From: a virus
IMG/VR virus record: IMGVR_UViG_3300032053_005343
Coordinates: 62,001 to 126,000 of that record
DNA: 64,000 nucleotides
Reading direction: 5' to 3' (one strand)
Part shown: positions 40,955-49,275 of the stretch, in pieces
How the letters are laid out: each line of letters opens with the position of its first letter
Numbering within the stretch: the first letter of the stretch is position 1
Position numbers and translations under genes: made by a program
The notes under the pieces: model-generated
Told to the model about the DNA's origin: nothing
What the model saw: the letters and a program-made list of their open reading frames with translations, nothing else
Database searches by the model: none

Positions 40955-41689
40955 TTAATTCTGAACCACAATTGGAATCTTGTTATCTTTTAAGAATCTG
41001 ATAAATGATTTCGAAGAAACATAATAAGAACAATGGAAAAAGATATACTCCCCTCTTATCGCTACCTGTACTGCAACTCCGATTAAACAATATTCGTCAC
41101 CATATTTCACAAATAATCCGCCGCCACTTGAGCCTGGAGATATTTGAGCATCACTAATTATAAAGTGCCCCGCTAATCTTGAAATTATTCCTTTAGTCAC
41201 AGATGGAAATTCCGATAATTGACAAGTACAAGAATAAACTTCTTTTATTAATTCATAATTCGTAGAAATTTTTGTTACAGCAAAATCTCGCGTAGACAAA
41301 AAAGTAATTACCATCACATCTAATTTTTCGTCACTAGAAAAAAATGTTCCATTATTAACTCCTACAACCTCCTCTTTATCATTATAAGAAGTTAACAAAA
41401 ATGGAATTTCTTGTGAAGATAATTTGTCTTCTTCAGGTATCTGGCCATTTATTAGATGGAAGGCCGTCAAGACATAATAAAGAAATTTTTCTTCCTGTTT
41501 TTCTTTACCTATGATAACCCCAGAACCATATCCAAACTCAGTTTCTATTTTTACTACCGAATCGTTCATTTTTTGAGTCGATTTAATAGGGGTACTTGTG
41601 AGAAAAAATACTGTCACACACACCATCACAAGACATACAAAATACGACGTTAATAATTTTTTATTGTTTTGAAGAAAACTTTTTTTCAT
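40955..41689 (-). CDS. Membrane-anchored trypsin-like serine protease
   Basis: 244 residues. N-terminal signal anchor (LLTSYFVCLVMVCVTVFFL, residues 12-30). Trypsin-fold triad: His78 in LTAFHLI, Asp124 in KLDVMVITF, Ser188 in SPGSSGGGLFVKY. GSGVIIGKEK precedes the His, as in HtrA-type enzymes, but no PDZ domain is present. Probably exposed on the periplasmic side, where it could act on envelope or phage proteins. Confidence 0.85.
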   Translation of the reverse strand: MKKSFLQNNKKLLTSYFVCLVMVCVTVFFLTSTPIKSTQKMNDSVVKIETEFGYGSGVIIGKEKQEEKFLYYVLTAFHLINGQIPEEDKLSSQEIPFLLTSYNDKEEVVGVNNGTFFSSDEKLDVMVITFLSTRDFAVTKISTNYELIKEVYSCTCQLSEFPSVTKGIISRLAGHFIISDAQISPGSSGGGLFVKYGDEYCLIGVAVQVAIRGEYIFFHCSYYVSSKSFIRFLKDNKIPIVVQN

Positions 41690-41708
41690 ATTATGTCTCC
41701 ATTATATT

Positions 41709-42191
41709 TTACGGCGTCGGCTTTGAATTTAAAGCTTTAATTTCTTTAAGTAGATCCAATATTTCTTTCAAAGAAGGGGTAGAGGATGGCGGTGATGGCT
41801 GATTATTTATTCCACCAAGAACACCTGGAATAGCTGAAATAGCATTATTAATGATGCTGGCAAACGCCTGCATATCTGCTTTATGGGCTTCTGCTTGAAC
41901 TTGATAGAACTGGAACATCGCCTGTGCTCTTTCTGATTCTGCGGCTATAACTGGAGACGGGCTAGAATTAACCTCCGTATCAATATCAAACGATCCAGTT
42001 GTTGCATCATATTTACCCTTAAGTTTACCATTAAATTCACTTCCTGCATCAAATGTAACACCGCGACTATTCCTTTCAAAGTGAAGTGAAGGATTACTAA
42101 GTTTCGCCGCATTTTGGGGGGAACTCAACATCGCACAACCGCCATACAAAAACATTTGTGACACCAGAGCCAATTTAATCATTTTTACCAT
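41709..42191 (-). CDS. Secreted or lipid-anchored hypothetical protein
   Basis: 160 residues. Signal-like N-terminus with MFLYGGC as a borderline lipobox, a helical middle (ERAQAMFQFYQVQAEAHKADM) and a proline-rich linker (NQPSPPSSTPS) before a short helix. Possibly anchored in the outer membrane. Next to the membrane-anchored protease, so an envelope role is plausible. Confidence 0.55.
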   Translation of the reverse strand: MVKMIKLALVSQMFLYGGCAMLSSPQNAAKLSNPSLHFERNSRGVTFDAGSEFNGKLKGKYDATTGSFDIDTEVNSSPSPVIAAESERAQAMFQFYQVQAEAHKADMQAFASIINNAISAIPGVLGGINNQPSPPSSTPSLKEILDLLKEIKALNSKPTP

Positions 42192-42209
42192 AAATTTCTC
42201 CTTTTCTTT

Positions 42210-42962
42210 CTATAGATTTAATACACCTTCGTTTAATTTATAACAATCCAGATTTTTATCAAAAATTATTATTTTTCTTTTAATTAATTCATACCCTATT
42301 TTCGAAATTTGAGCTTCAATTTTTCTATGAGTTGACATATTACATAAGTATAAATTTTCTATAATATTATTCGATTTATCTCCGTCTATATGGTGAATAA
42401 CTTCTTCTGTTTTTAATGATCTGCCTATATATTTCTCTATAACCAAGATATGTTCTTTAGTTTGCTTTCCTCTGTGATTATCTGGATGATAACGATTTAC
42501 AATTATATATCCGTTTTGGTTCTTATATTTTCCCATATATAAAGGATGTTTTTCTCCGCTATAATTTATACCTGTTGTTTTTGTTTTTTCATAAATATTT
42601 AATTGCTTTCTAGCTTGAACAACAACATTTTGACAAACTTGAAAACAATTTGCTACTTTTCGCCAATTTTTAAATTTATTATATGTTTCTAATAATAATT
42701 CTTTAGTTATTATTTTTCTAAAATTTATAATTGATTGAGTCGTGTTTTGATTTGTTGTTTTAGGACATCTCCAATCCTTTTTGTCTCCATATCCTAAGAT
42801 ATTAAACAATTTTTGAATCTTGCTTAAAGTTCCCCTATGCATATTAAAATATTTGGCAACTTTAGACCAATATTCTAATTCTGTATATTTTTCTAATAAT
42901 ATTTCTTTTGTGAGAAAATTATATGATGACCTCTTATACCATTTTTCTAGTTTTTCATTCAT
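42210..42962 (-). CDS. HNH_3-type homing endonuclease with repeated N-terminal HTH
   Basis: 250 residues. Two related N-terminal segments (TKEILLEKYTELEYWSKVAK and TKELLLETYNKFKNWRKVAN) each lead into a helix-turn-helix, then GKYKNQNGYIIV, HILVIEKYIGRSLKTEEV and IHHIDGDKSNNIIENLYLC form the HNH. No NUMOD4 or zinc ribbon. It lies 6 bases before the compound endonuclease at 42968. Confidence 0.78.
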   Translation of the reverse strand: MNEKLEKWYKRSSYNFLTKEILLEKYTELEYWSKVAKYFNMHRGTLSKIQKLFNILGYGDKKDWRCPKTTNQNTTQSIINFRKIITKELLLETYNKFKNWRKVANCFQVCQNVVVQARKQLNIYEKTKTTGINYSGEKHPLYMGKYKNQNGYIIVNRYHPDNHRGKQTKEHILVIEKYIGRSLKTEEVIHHIDGDKSNNIIENLYLCNMSTHRKIEAQISKIGYELIKRKIIIFDKNLDCYKLNEGVLNL

Positions 42963-42967
42963 ATGTT

Positions 42968-43171
42968 TTATTTAGAAGAAAATTTATGAAGTTCTTGAAG
43001 CCTATTTTCGGCCTCTTTTTTAGTTGGGTAACATGCTAATTTCTTCCCTGTTCTTTCACTCACAACACACCACTCTTTGCCAGGAGGACCAACTTTTTTA
43101 ACAAACGCCTCGGCCTTTTGCGCATCGAACTTGTCTAATTCTTCTGAAATTGATTTAAGATCATCTTGCAT
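42968..43171 (-). CDS. Internal start: small KVGPPGKEW protein
   Basis: 67 residues from the ATG at 43171 (residue 228 of the fusion), with AAAGG about ten bases upstream, so it may be made separately. KKVGPPGKEWCVVSERTGKK and YPTKKEAENRLQELHKF match a short domain often seen in phage and prophage proteins near prohead-protease or assembly genes. Probably the original gene that the endonuclease fused to. Confidence 0.5.
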   Translation of the reverse strand: MQDDLKSISEELDKFDAQKAEAFVKKVGPPGKEWCVVSERTGKKLACYPTKKEAENRLQELHKFSSK

Positions 43172-43852
43172 AATCAAATTACCTTTCAAATCTATTCGCA
43201 GTTTATTTCTTTTTCTAATTGGAATATTTAATGCCTTTTCTAAAGACATACCATTACGAATTCTGCCACGAATTGTACTATAGTTTAAATTTTTAATTTT
43301 GCAATAATCTTTTAAACACAGTCTATCAATTTTTATATTTGTCCTTCTATTTTTAGCCTGCACGCTTCTTGTTGCTAATCTCCAGTTGTCAAGAGAATAA
43401 TCTCCATTGTTATCTATTCTATCGAATGTTAGCCCTTTGGGTATTTCACCAATATCTTTTAAAAAGTTTTCAAACGATCCGCCCTTTTTGGGATTCCATC
43501 TATCGCAAACCGTTATTGGCTTATCTCGTCCTCCGTAATTTTTATATCCTATGTGTTTTGAATTGGTACATCTTTGAATCATACTACCCCAAGCCCTATA
43601 TGTTTTTGTTCCAGAGCATCCATGAGTTTCCCCATGTTTATTTTTAATGTTTCGAAGTTGTATTTTCTCTGTGTTTAGACAACCACAACTTTTGCTGCTT
43701 CCGGACACAAGACTATTGCCATTAATTATCTTTTCATTTCCACAATCACATCTGCACAACCACCTTGTCTTTCCAAATCTATCGTTTTCCTCCCTTTTTA
43801 TTACTAATAATCTATTAAATTTTTGTTCCGTTAAATCAATAAACTTGCTCAT
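42968..43852 (-). CDS. Zinc-ribbon endonuclease fused in frame to downstream protein
   Basis: 294 residues. Residues 1-215 are a complete zinc-ribbon family member (QKFNRLLVIKR, CRCDCGN, KSCGCL, MIQRCTN, GSFENFLKDIG, FDRIDNNGDYSLDNWRLAT, SLEKALNIPIRKR). There is no stop: the frame continues through RIDLKGNLI into a separate 67-residue module starting at Met228. Fusion protein or two overlapping products; see the separate entry for the internal start. Confidence 0.82.
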   Translation of the reverse strand: MSKFIDLTEQKFNRLLVIKREENDRFGKTRWLCRCDCGNEKIINGNSLVSGSSKSCGCLNTEKIQLRNIKNKHGETHGCSGTKTYRAWGSMIQRCTNSKHIGYKNYGGRDKPITVCDRWNPKKGGSFENFLKDIGEIPKGLTFDRIDNNGDYSLDNWRLATRSVQAKNRRTNIKIDRLCLKDYCKIKNLNYSTIRGRIRNGMSLEKALNIPIRKRNKLRIDLKGNLIMQDDLKSISEELDKFDAQKAEAFVKKVGPPGKEWCVVSERTGKKLACYPTKKEAENRLQELHKFSSK

Positions 43853-44377
43853 TTAAATTTTATCACCAAACTTTAATATTAATTTTTCGGTTGCTTTTTT
43901 TTGCAAATTCAATATAGAATAAGTTGAAAATCCCGTTTTTTCTGTAATTTCTAAAAGAGTCATATTACTTAGATATCTCAGTCTCAGAACTTCCGCTTCT
44001 TCTTCTTTTAAAGAATCAAACATTTCTTCAATAATAAGTCCCGATCCGACTGGCTCGTTATATTCAGCATTAATAAACTCTTTTCTTAATTCTGTTTCGT
44101 ATCTCGTTGCTTGTTTTATGTTTGAATCTATAAAATGTCTTATAGACCCACTTACACGATGATAAAGAAAAGTATTAAAAGCACCTAAAGTTATATTAAA
44201 ATGAATCATAGAATATAAAAGTTCTGTTCTTGCAATTGAAAGAAAATCGTTGAGATAATTTTCATCATATCCTTTTCCAAATTTTTTAAACAAATCATTT
44301 GCTATTTTTTTTAATAAGTTATATTTTTGTTTGTAATAAAAATCAAAATATCCACTGGTTATTCTTCTTTTAACCAT
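43853..44377 (-). CDS. Sigma-70-like factor
   Basis: 174 residues. The N-terminal part (YLNDFLSIARTELLYSMIHF, NTFLYHRVSGSIRHFID) looks like a shortened region 2; the C-terminal region 4-like HTH is EEEAEVLRLRYLSNMTLLEI followed by TEKTGFSTYSILNL. No region 1 or 3. Probably redirects host RNA polymerase to phage promoters. Overlap-free but tight between ClpP and the endonuclease fusion. Confidence 0.72.
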   Translation of the reverse strand: MVKRRITSGYFDFYYKQKYNLLKKIANDLFKKFGKGYDENYLNDFLSIARTELLYSMIHFNITLGAFNTFLYHRVSGSIRHFIDSNIKQATRYETELRKEFINAEYNEPVGSGLIIEEMFDSLKEEEAEVLRLRYLSNMTLLEITEKTGFSTYSILNLQKKATEKLILKFGDKI

Positions 44378-44379
44378 TA

Positions 44380-45009
44380 TTATTCCTTTAAAGAATTAAT
44401 ATTTAACTTATCTTCCATTTCCTTTGTCCAAATTCCATCTACAATCCCAATCTTAATAGCTTCTTCCGGCATTAACCAAGTTGTTTTATTTAACAATTCA
44501 TTAAATTTTTTCCTATTAATTTTAAGTCTGGAAACAAGATCTTTCGTTTTATCTTCCGAATATTTCGTCAAATGTTCTATAGCTGTTTTTTGTGAAAGAA
44601 TTTCATTCTCAGGAAGTGCAACATTAATATTATGAAGAAACATCGTACTATTTTTAGTAATGAAACGACACCCCTTGGTTCCGTAAGCTGTTATCGTAGC
44701 CGCCATACTTGCCGAGGTTCCGCGCACAATGGTATATATAGGAAATGGACTAAGTTCCATAGTATCTATAATTGCATAACCACCACCCAATTCTCCACCG
44801 GCACTATTAATATAAATATATACTGGTAATTTATTAAAAGCGTATGCCTGTAATCTCTGGCAAATATAGTCTGCTTTTTGATCTGTAATTTCTCCTGTGA
44901 GAAGGATGCGACGGGTCTTTATTAACATTTCTTCTAGATCGTTATTTAAATCATTTTCTGCTTGGCAAACTTCGCAATCGCATTCGGGCTCTTCTTTTTT
45001 ATTTTTCAT
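44380..45009 (-). CDS. ClpP-family serine protease
   Basis: 209 residues. VYIYINSAGGELGGGYAIID, RGTSASMAATI (Ser101 nucleophile) and STMFLHNI (His126) mark the ClpP fold; the third triad residue is not obvious by eye. An N-terminal CDCEVC pair may bind zinc. In phages such peptidases often act as prohead proteases; with the sigma-like factor and KVGPPGKEW protein downstream this suits a late or assembly region. ATGA overlap with the small ORF upstream. Confidence 0.82.
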   Translation of the reverse strand: MKNKKEEPECDCEVCQAENDLNNDLEEMLIKTRRILLTGEITDQKADYICQRLQAYAFNKLPVYIYINSAGGELGGGYAIIDTMELSPFPIYTIVRGTSASMAATITAYGTKGCRFITKNSTMFLHNINVALPENEILSQKTAIEHLTKYSEDKTKDLVSRLKINRKKFNELLNKTTWLMPEEAIKIGIVDGIWTKEMEDKLNINSLKE

Positions 45010-45188
45010 TTAATTTCTCGGAATTGAAAAAAAAAATGTACATAGGGGTATATTGCCAATGTTTCATAATTAATTATACCACAAGAATCATTTAAAAAAT
45101 GAAATTTTTTAGGCTTGCTAGACAAGGATAAGATGTGTGAATCGGGGAGATTCGCGGCATTATTTTTAATGGGCATCATTTTATTCAT
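45006..45188 (-). CDS. Possible small ORF leading the clpP operon
   Basis: 60 codons starting with AAAGGTAAGG before the ATG at 45188 and ending in an ATGA overlap with clpP. Composition is unremarkable (FHFLNDSCGIINYETLAIYP) and an extended -10 for clpP lies inside it, so it may be only a leader region. No family recognised. The surrounding 265-base interval (45010-45274) otherwise contains only the promoter elements listed separately. Confidence 0.35.
   Translation of the reverse strand: MNKMMPIKNNAANLPDSHILSLSSKPKKFHFLNDSCGIINYETLAIYPYVHFFFQFREIK
45073..45081 (-). promoter_or_regulatory. Possible extended -10 for clpP
   Basis: Read on the minus strand, TGGTATAAT forms an extended -10 about 65 bases before the clpP ATG. 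No -35 is visible at 17 bases. Confidence 0.35.
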
Positions 45189-45226
45189 CCAGCCTTACCT
45201 TTAACCGCAATTTCTTGTCGTGCTAT

Positions 45227-45255
45227 ATTATACATACACATTCGGTTTGTGTCTA
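45227..45255 (-). promoter_or_regulatory. Sigma-70-type promoter, minus strand
   Basis: On the minus strand: TAGACA (45250-45255), a 17-base spacer, then a perfect TATAAT (45227-45232). The expected start lies near 45220, with a Shine-Dalgarno and ATG following at 45188. It is the only convincing promoter in the window and heads the clpP, sigma-like and downstream genes. Confidence 0.6.
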
Positions 45256-45274
45256 ATTATAATAAAGTATATCT

Positions 45275-45478
45275 TTAATTCATACTATATTTACTGAATC
45301 TAAAATCATTATTAAATAACTTTATCTTTCTTCTCAATCTTTTATTTGTTTCTATCAATTTTCGTATCTTATCAATTAATTGTATTTTTGATAAATCCAA
45401 CATTTCAGTATCTTCTTTTAAATCTTTTACTAATTTTTTAATTTTTTTTCTACTGCATTTAAAGAATTCCTTTTGCAT
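45275..45478 (-). CDS. Small basic coiled-coil protein
   Basis: 67 residues, almost entirely helical and basic (KKLVKDLKEDTEMLDL, KIRKLIETNKRLRRKIKL). Similar in style to the short proteins at 55668 and 56322, though relationship is not certain. It is the last gene before the promoter gap. Confidence 0.5.
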   Translation of the reverse strand: MQKEFFKCSRKKIKKLVKDLKEDTEMLDLSKIQLIDKIRKLIETNKRLRRKIKLFNNDFRFSKYSMN

Positions 45479-45499
45479 ATTATTTTTCCTTAAAATTAT

Positions 45500-46162
45500 T
45501 TAATTTTTTTTTCTTTTCTTGATTGATGTTGTTAAAGCTTTTTCTAGGGGCCATTTAAGAGTATTTATTCTTATTATAATCGCATTGTAGTTTAAATTTT
45601 TTATTTTACAATAGTCTTTTAAACACAATAATTTTCCATTCAATGGAATAACAATATTATTTCTTTTATTTCTATTCTGTTCTTTTCGTGTTGCCCATCT
45701 GCAATTTGATTTATAATACCCTAAATTGTTATTTATTCTTTCAAGTGTTAATCCAGGAGAACATTCTCCCATGTCTTTTAAAAAGTTTTGAAATCCATTT
45801 TTCTTATTTGACCATCTTCTACAAACAGTGATTGGCTGTGTTCTTCCTCCATAGTTTTTATATGATTTATCATTTGGATTTGTGCATCTTTGTATCATGT
45901 GATGATATGCTTCATATGTTTTTGATGCTTTGTTATTTTTGGTATGATTATGTTTTGTTTGAGCCAATTTTATTTTTTCTATCATCAAACATCCACAACT
46001 TTTTGTATTCCCTGTCACAAGGCTATAACGAGGAATTATTTTAATAATACCACAATCACACAAGCACTCGTATAGGATTCGACCTAATTTGTTTTTACCA
46101 TATTCTTTAATGACAGTTAATCTTCCGAATTTTTTACCAATTAAATCTTTAATTTTATTCAT
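45500..46162 (-). CDS. Zinc-ribbon/DRIDN-type HNH-like homing endonuclease
   Basis: 220 residues: IGKKFGRLTVIKEYG, CLCDCGI, KSCGCL, AYHHMIQRCTN, GFQNFLKDMG, LERINNNLGYYKSNCRWAT and NRNKRNN, HTH ending PLEKALTTSIKKRKK. LERINNN in place of LDRIDNN keeps the overall pattern but changes two acidic positions. Overlaps the start of thyX's stop region by 8 bases. Confidence 0.8.
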   Translation of the reverse strand: MNKIKDLIGKKFGRLTVIKEYGKNKLGRILYECLCDCGIIKIIPRYSLVTGNTKSCGCLMIEKIKLAQTKHNHTKNNKASKTYEAYHHMIQRCTNPNDKSYKNYGGRTQPITVCRRWSNKKNGFQNFLKDMGECSPGLTLERINNNLGYYKSNCRWATRKEQNRNKRNNIVIPLNGKLLCLKDYCKIKNLNYNAIIIRINTLKWPLEKALTTSIKKRKKN

Positions 46163-46982
46163 TTAAAATTCTACGCACCCCCTCGCTTCCATCCTGGAGT
46201 TTAAAAAGTTCCATTTTGTACACAATAAGAGGAAATTCTTGTTGCATTATTTTGAACATTTCAACACTCAAAGATCTTATTTCAGGTTCTACACCTTCTC
46301 CTCCTCTTAGACTCATAAAATATCTAACGGATCTTCCGTTTAAAGTTGTCATGATTTTCGTTTCCGTCGCATTGGGCAACACAGACCTAGCTGCTTGTCT
46401 AGCTGCTTTTCTTTGTTCTGTTTTATTTGGCATATCTTTATACAATTCTGATAATTGGGTTGTTAATATTTCATAAAAATCTCTTGATTTTAAACAAAAT
46501 GTTTTCCATTCTTCTACTACAGATGGATTTATTTTTTCTAATTCTTGAATAGCTTTTGGTATAATAAAACAAACATCCGAAGAGTCTACGTATCTTTGGC
46601 TAAGTTGACTGTATGCGACTCCAATTCTAGTTCTTACGAGTTCGTGAGTTAATGATCTTGACACATTCCAAATTTGGAAATTAAAAGTCGCATGTTCTAA
46701 ACAACTTTCATGTCCTACATCTATTAAATGTTTAAGGTGTTCATCGTGTGTTCTACCTTTTAATTCTTCTCCTTTTTTAGGCCATGATTGGTAGCAATTT
46801 CTTCCGCCGAACTCTATTAGCCAGTTTCCATCGTCGTCGCCGAGATCAATATTCGAGTCAAGTTTTCTTTGAAATTCTGGCCAACACATATTTGAATCTT
46901 CTAAGAATGCCGTTAGACCATCTATATTTATTATGCTTTTTCCAATTAATTTTACTTTTGGTTTAATTATAAAATCATTCAT
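46155..46982 (-). CDS. thyX: Flavin-dependent thymidylate synthase
   Basis: 275 residues. Family core: GHESCLEHATFNFQIWNVSR, then ELVRTRIGVAYSQLSQRYVD, the FAD/dUMP motif (commonly R-H-R-x7-S). The middle His is Thr here and the spacing to Ser is one longer than in classical forms. C-terminal LPNATETKIMTTLNGRSVRY is also typical. Converts dUMP to dTMP with FAD, replacing ThyA; matches the dCMP deaminase. Confidence 0.88.
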   Translation of the reverse strand: MNDFIIKPKVKLIGKSIINIDGLTAFLEDSNMCWPEFQRKLDSNIDLGDDDGNWLIEFGGRNCYQSWPKKGEELKGRTHDEHLKHLIDVGHESCLEHATFNFQIWNVSRSLTHELVRTRIGVAYSQLSQRYVDSSDVCFIIPKAIQELEKINPSVVEEWKTFCLKSRDFYEILTTQLSELYKDMPNKTEQRKAARQAARSVLPNATETKIMTTLNGRSVRYFMSLRGGEGVEPEIRSLSVEMFKIMQQEFPLIVYKMELFKLQDGSEGVRRILNE

Positions 46983-46983
46983 T

Positions 46984-47235
46984 TCAATTATTCTCCTTGG
47001 CGAGTTCTATTTCAAATTCTTGAACATATATATCTTGAAAAATCATATTATTTGGTACTGTATCGCCGCCAAAAAAAGAGGCATTGGCGGATATATTTGG
47101 TGTAAGACTATTTTTAATTGGGCATCTAATTGTATAACCATATCCATCCCTTCCAACAACTTGACACATATGTTGTGGATTTATTTTCATTCTTACCATT
47201 TGTCCTTCAGAATATTTTCCAGATGACCTTCTCAT
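46984..47235 (-). CDS. Hypothetical protein, small beta barrel-like
   Basis: 83 residues: GQMVRMKINPQHMCQVVGRD, YTIRCPIK, IYVQEFEIELAKE. Looks like an SH3-like or small beta-barrel protein. Directly follows the ThyX start region upstream with one base between. Function unknown. Confidence 0.5.
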   Translation of the reverse strand: MRRSSGKYSEGQMVRMKINPQHMCQVVGRDGYGYTIRCPIKNSLTPNISANASFFGGDTVPNNMIFQDIYVQEFEIELAKENN

Positions 47236-47295
47236 ATTTTTTCCCTTCAGTCTTCATCAATTTCGTCTTCAACATTAACATCAAATCCTTAGTTT

Positions 47296-47574
47296 TCATT
47301 TAACAAGCTTTTGTAAAAAATCATGAAATAAATAATCCGTATTTGTATTCTTACAAGAATCAATAATTTCTTTGCATTTTTGAATACAGGTGTCTTTTCC
47401 TCTATGGCTCTCAAGAATATCATACAATAATTTTAATATATGTTGAGCGTTTCGAACATTTTCTTTGATCATAAAATGATTAAAACATATCTGACATCGA
47501 GTGTGTTCACCTTCTTTTCTTCCTGGACATTCTAAGCCGGGACGATTTCCACATTCAAAACATATATTATTCAT
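47296..47574 (-). CDS. Cysteine/histidine-rich zinc-binding protein
   Basis: 92 residues with CFEC, CQIC and further cysteine pairs in a helical C-terminal half (CIQKCKEIIDSCK). Likely zinc-binding. Overlaps the exonuclease gene by 8 bases. The 60 bases between it and 46984-47235 hold only a short acidic reading frame (VNVEDEIDED) without a start, possibly a gene remnant. Confidence 0.5.
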   Translation of the reverse strand: MNNICFECGNRPGLECPGRKEGEHTRCQICFNHFMIKENVRNAQHILKLLYDILESHRGKDTCIQKCKEIIDSCKNTNTDYLFHDFLQKLVK

Positions 47575-48133
47575 TTTTTAAAACCTCCCACAAATGAACG
47601 TTAAACCACGCATCAAACAAAGCATGATGCGCACCAAGTTTGTATATTTCTGGTTTCATAGACTTAAATACGTTGATAGCTTGCGCGGTTTTTTCTTTTT
47701 TGAAATCTACAAAATACAATTTTGAAAATTGCGACATATACATCATTACAGAATTTAAATCTAATGAACGATAATCAAATAATTCTATTGTTCCTGGTGA
47801 ATTTACCGATTGCGATAATTTTTTAATAAATTGTAAATCAAAAGATCCAACATTTAAACCCATAACTATTATTGGTTTATGATTGTATTGTCTTATTAAC
47901 CAAGTATTAAAATCACAAATTGCAATATATGGCTCTGATCGTTGAACATTTTCAATTTTACTAAAATCAATTTTTAAAAATGCTTGAGTTTTTGTGGATA
48001 CAAATAAATCTTTATAATATATTTCCCTATAAAATTCATCGTCGTCTATTAGATTAACTGCACCAATAGATATAACATTGTGTTTGTCTGGATCTAATCC
48101 GGTCGTTTCTATATCCAAAGATATTATATTCAT
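47567..48133 (-). CDS. DnaQ-like 3'-5' exonuclease
   Basis: 188 residues, DEDDh type: SLDIETTGLDPDKHNVISIG (first two acids), NVGSFDLQFIKKL (third Asp) and GAHHALFDAWF (His and final Asp). Possible proofreader for the DnaE polymerase, which lacks its own exonuclease. A gap of 36 bases separates it from the next gene upstream. Confidence 0.85.
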   Translation of the reverse strand: MNIISLDIETTGLDPDKHNVISIGAVNLIDDDEFYREIYYKDLFVSTKTQAFLKIDFSKIENVQRSEPYIAICDFNTWLIRQYNHKPIIVMGLNVGSFDLQFIKKLSQSVNSPGTIELFDYRSLDLNSVMMYMSQFSKLYFVDFKKEKTAQAINVFKSMKPEIYKLGAHHALFDAWFNVHLWEVLKNE

Positions 48134-48169
48134 TTAAAAATTCCTTTTATTGTCCAATTTATTTCATTT

Positions 48170-48562
48170 TTAGTGTTGTGAGTCACTTATTTCAACCATT
48201 ATCTTTTCAAATTCTAAATTAAATATCGCCTTGCCGCACAAGATATGCCTATCGCTGACATTAGATATCGTATCATTGAGATTGATCGTAATTTTTCCAT
48301 CTGAATCTTTTTGAAAAGTTTGACAAGTAAGATAACCATCTTTAATTTCTTTTACATATATATACAACCACCAATAATCTTTTTCTTCTTGTGGACACGA
48401 ATAACAATTCTTATATTTATAACATTTTCCAACAAATTCTTTTAAAGCTTTCTCTTTTTTAAGTTCTTCTCGTTTGTGTATTTCGTCCCAACAAATTTTA
48501 TAAATCTTTTCTAATTGAATGGGTGTCATATTTTCTGGCTTTTTAAGCAACAATTTGTTCAT
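48170..48562 (-). CDS. Hypothetical protein
   Basis: 130 residues, N-terminal helix pair (IQLEKIYKICWDEIHKREEL), then a beta region with CYKYKNCYSC, IYVKEIKDGYLTCQTF. Cysteine spacing might bind zinc. Overlaps the Dam gene by 20 bases. Confidence 0.5.
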   Translation of the reverse strand: MNKLLLKKPENMTPIQLEKIYKICWDEIHKREELKKEKALKEFVGKCYKYKNCYSCPQEEKDYWWLYIYVKEIKDGYLTCQTFQKDSDGKITINLNDTISNVSDRHILCGKAIFNLEFEKIMVEISDSQH

Positions 48563-49271
48563 CTAATTTTCCTTTAAACTTAAATAATTTTTCTTTTCTA
48601 TCAGCTTTTCCTCCGGTGATAGTATTCATACAAGTTTTTCTTTCTATTTGCCAAACACATTCGAAATCTTCTGGAGCTTGATATTCCGATATATATATAT
48701 CATGCTTGTCCGAAAATTCTCTTATAATATTCCAAAATCGAACATGGTCAAATTTAGATTTATATCCCGTTGTTTCCATATATGGCGGATCACAATAAAC
48801 AAAACACCCCAAAGGAAGAGTTCTTAACAAATCTTCATAATCCCTAGAATAAAATTTAACATCTTTTATAGTTTGTAAAAGTCTTATAGTACTATTGCGA
48901 GCGCCTTTAATAAAATCATATCCGCTCTTTGGATCACGAGCATATCCTCCCCAACCCTTTCCACCGAATGAACAAAAATACATAGCAAAACCTATTTCTC
49001 CGTTACACACTGTTTCTTTATATAATTGTTTTAACTCCTTATATCTTTCTTCTGATAATATTTCTGGAGGTAGCCATCCATCTTGTAACTGGCGATAGAA
49101 GGTTATTAGGTAAGGACAAAGATCAGATCCTATTCTTGGGCCATCTATTAAAGAAATAATAGCGCCACCTCCAACAAAAGGTTCAACATATATTTGCCCA
49201 GGCTTGCGAACCGATTTTAAAAAGGCTGTTAATTGTTTTGCTATTCTTACTTTTCCACCTAAATATCTCAT
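48543..49271 (-). CDS. DNA adenine methylase (Dam, D12 class)
   Basis: 242 residues from the ATG at 49271 (MRYLGGKVRIAKQL), with AGAGGA upstream; a longer frame starts within the neighbouring gene. VEPFVGGGAIISL is the SAM-binding FxGxG motif (about residues 32-36), and CDPPYMETTGY the catalytic DPPY (about 161). Methylates N6 of adenine in a short site, perhaps protecting phage DNA or regulating. It sits two small genes from the BrxL-like ATPase. Confidence 0.85.
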   Translation of the reverse strand: MRYLGGKVRIAKQLTAFLKSVRKPGQIYVEPFVGGGAIISLIDGPRIGSDLCPYLITFYRQLQDGWLPPEILSEERYKELKQLYKETVCNGEIGFAMYFCSFGGKGWGGYARDPKSGYDFIKGARNSTIRLLQTIKDVKFYSRDYEDLLRTLPLGCFVYCDPPYMETTGYKSKFDHVRFWNIIREFSDKHDIYISEYQAPEDFECVWQIERKTCMNTITGGKADRKEKLFKFKGKLDEQIVA

Positions 49272-49275
49272 CTTA

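Noticed and set aside
45120-45150. Short inverted repeat (GAATC...GATTC) as terminator
   Set aside because: Stem is only 5-6 base pairs, with no following T-run on the minus strand; not a credible intrinsic terminator.
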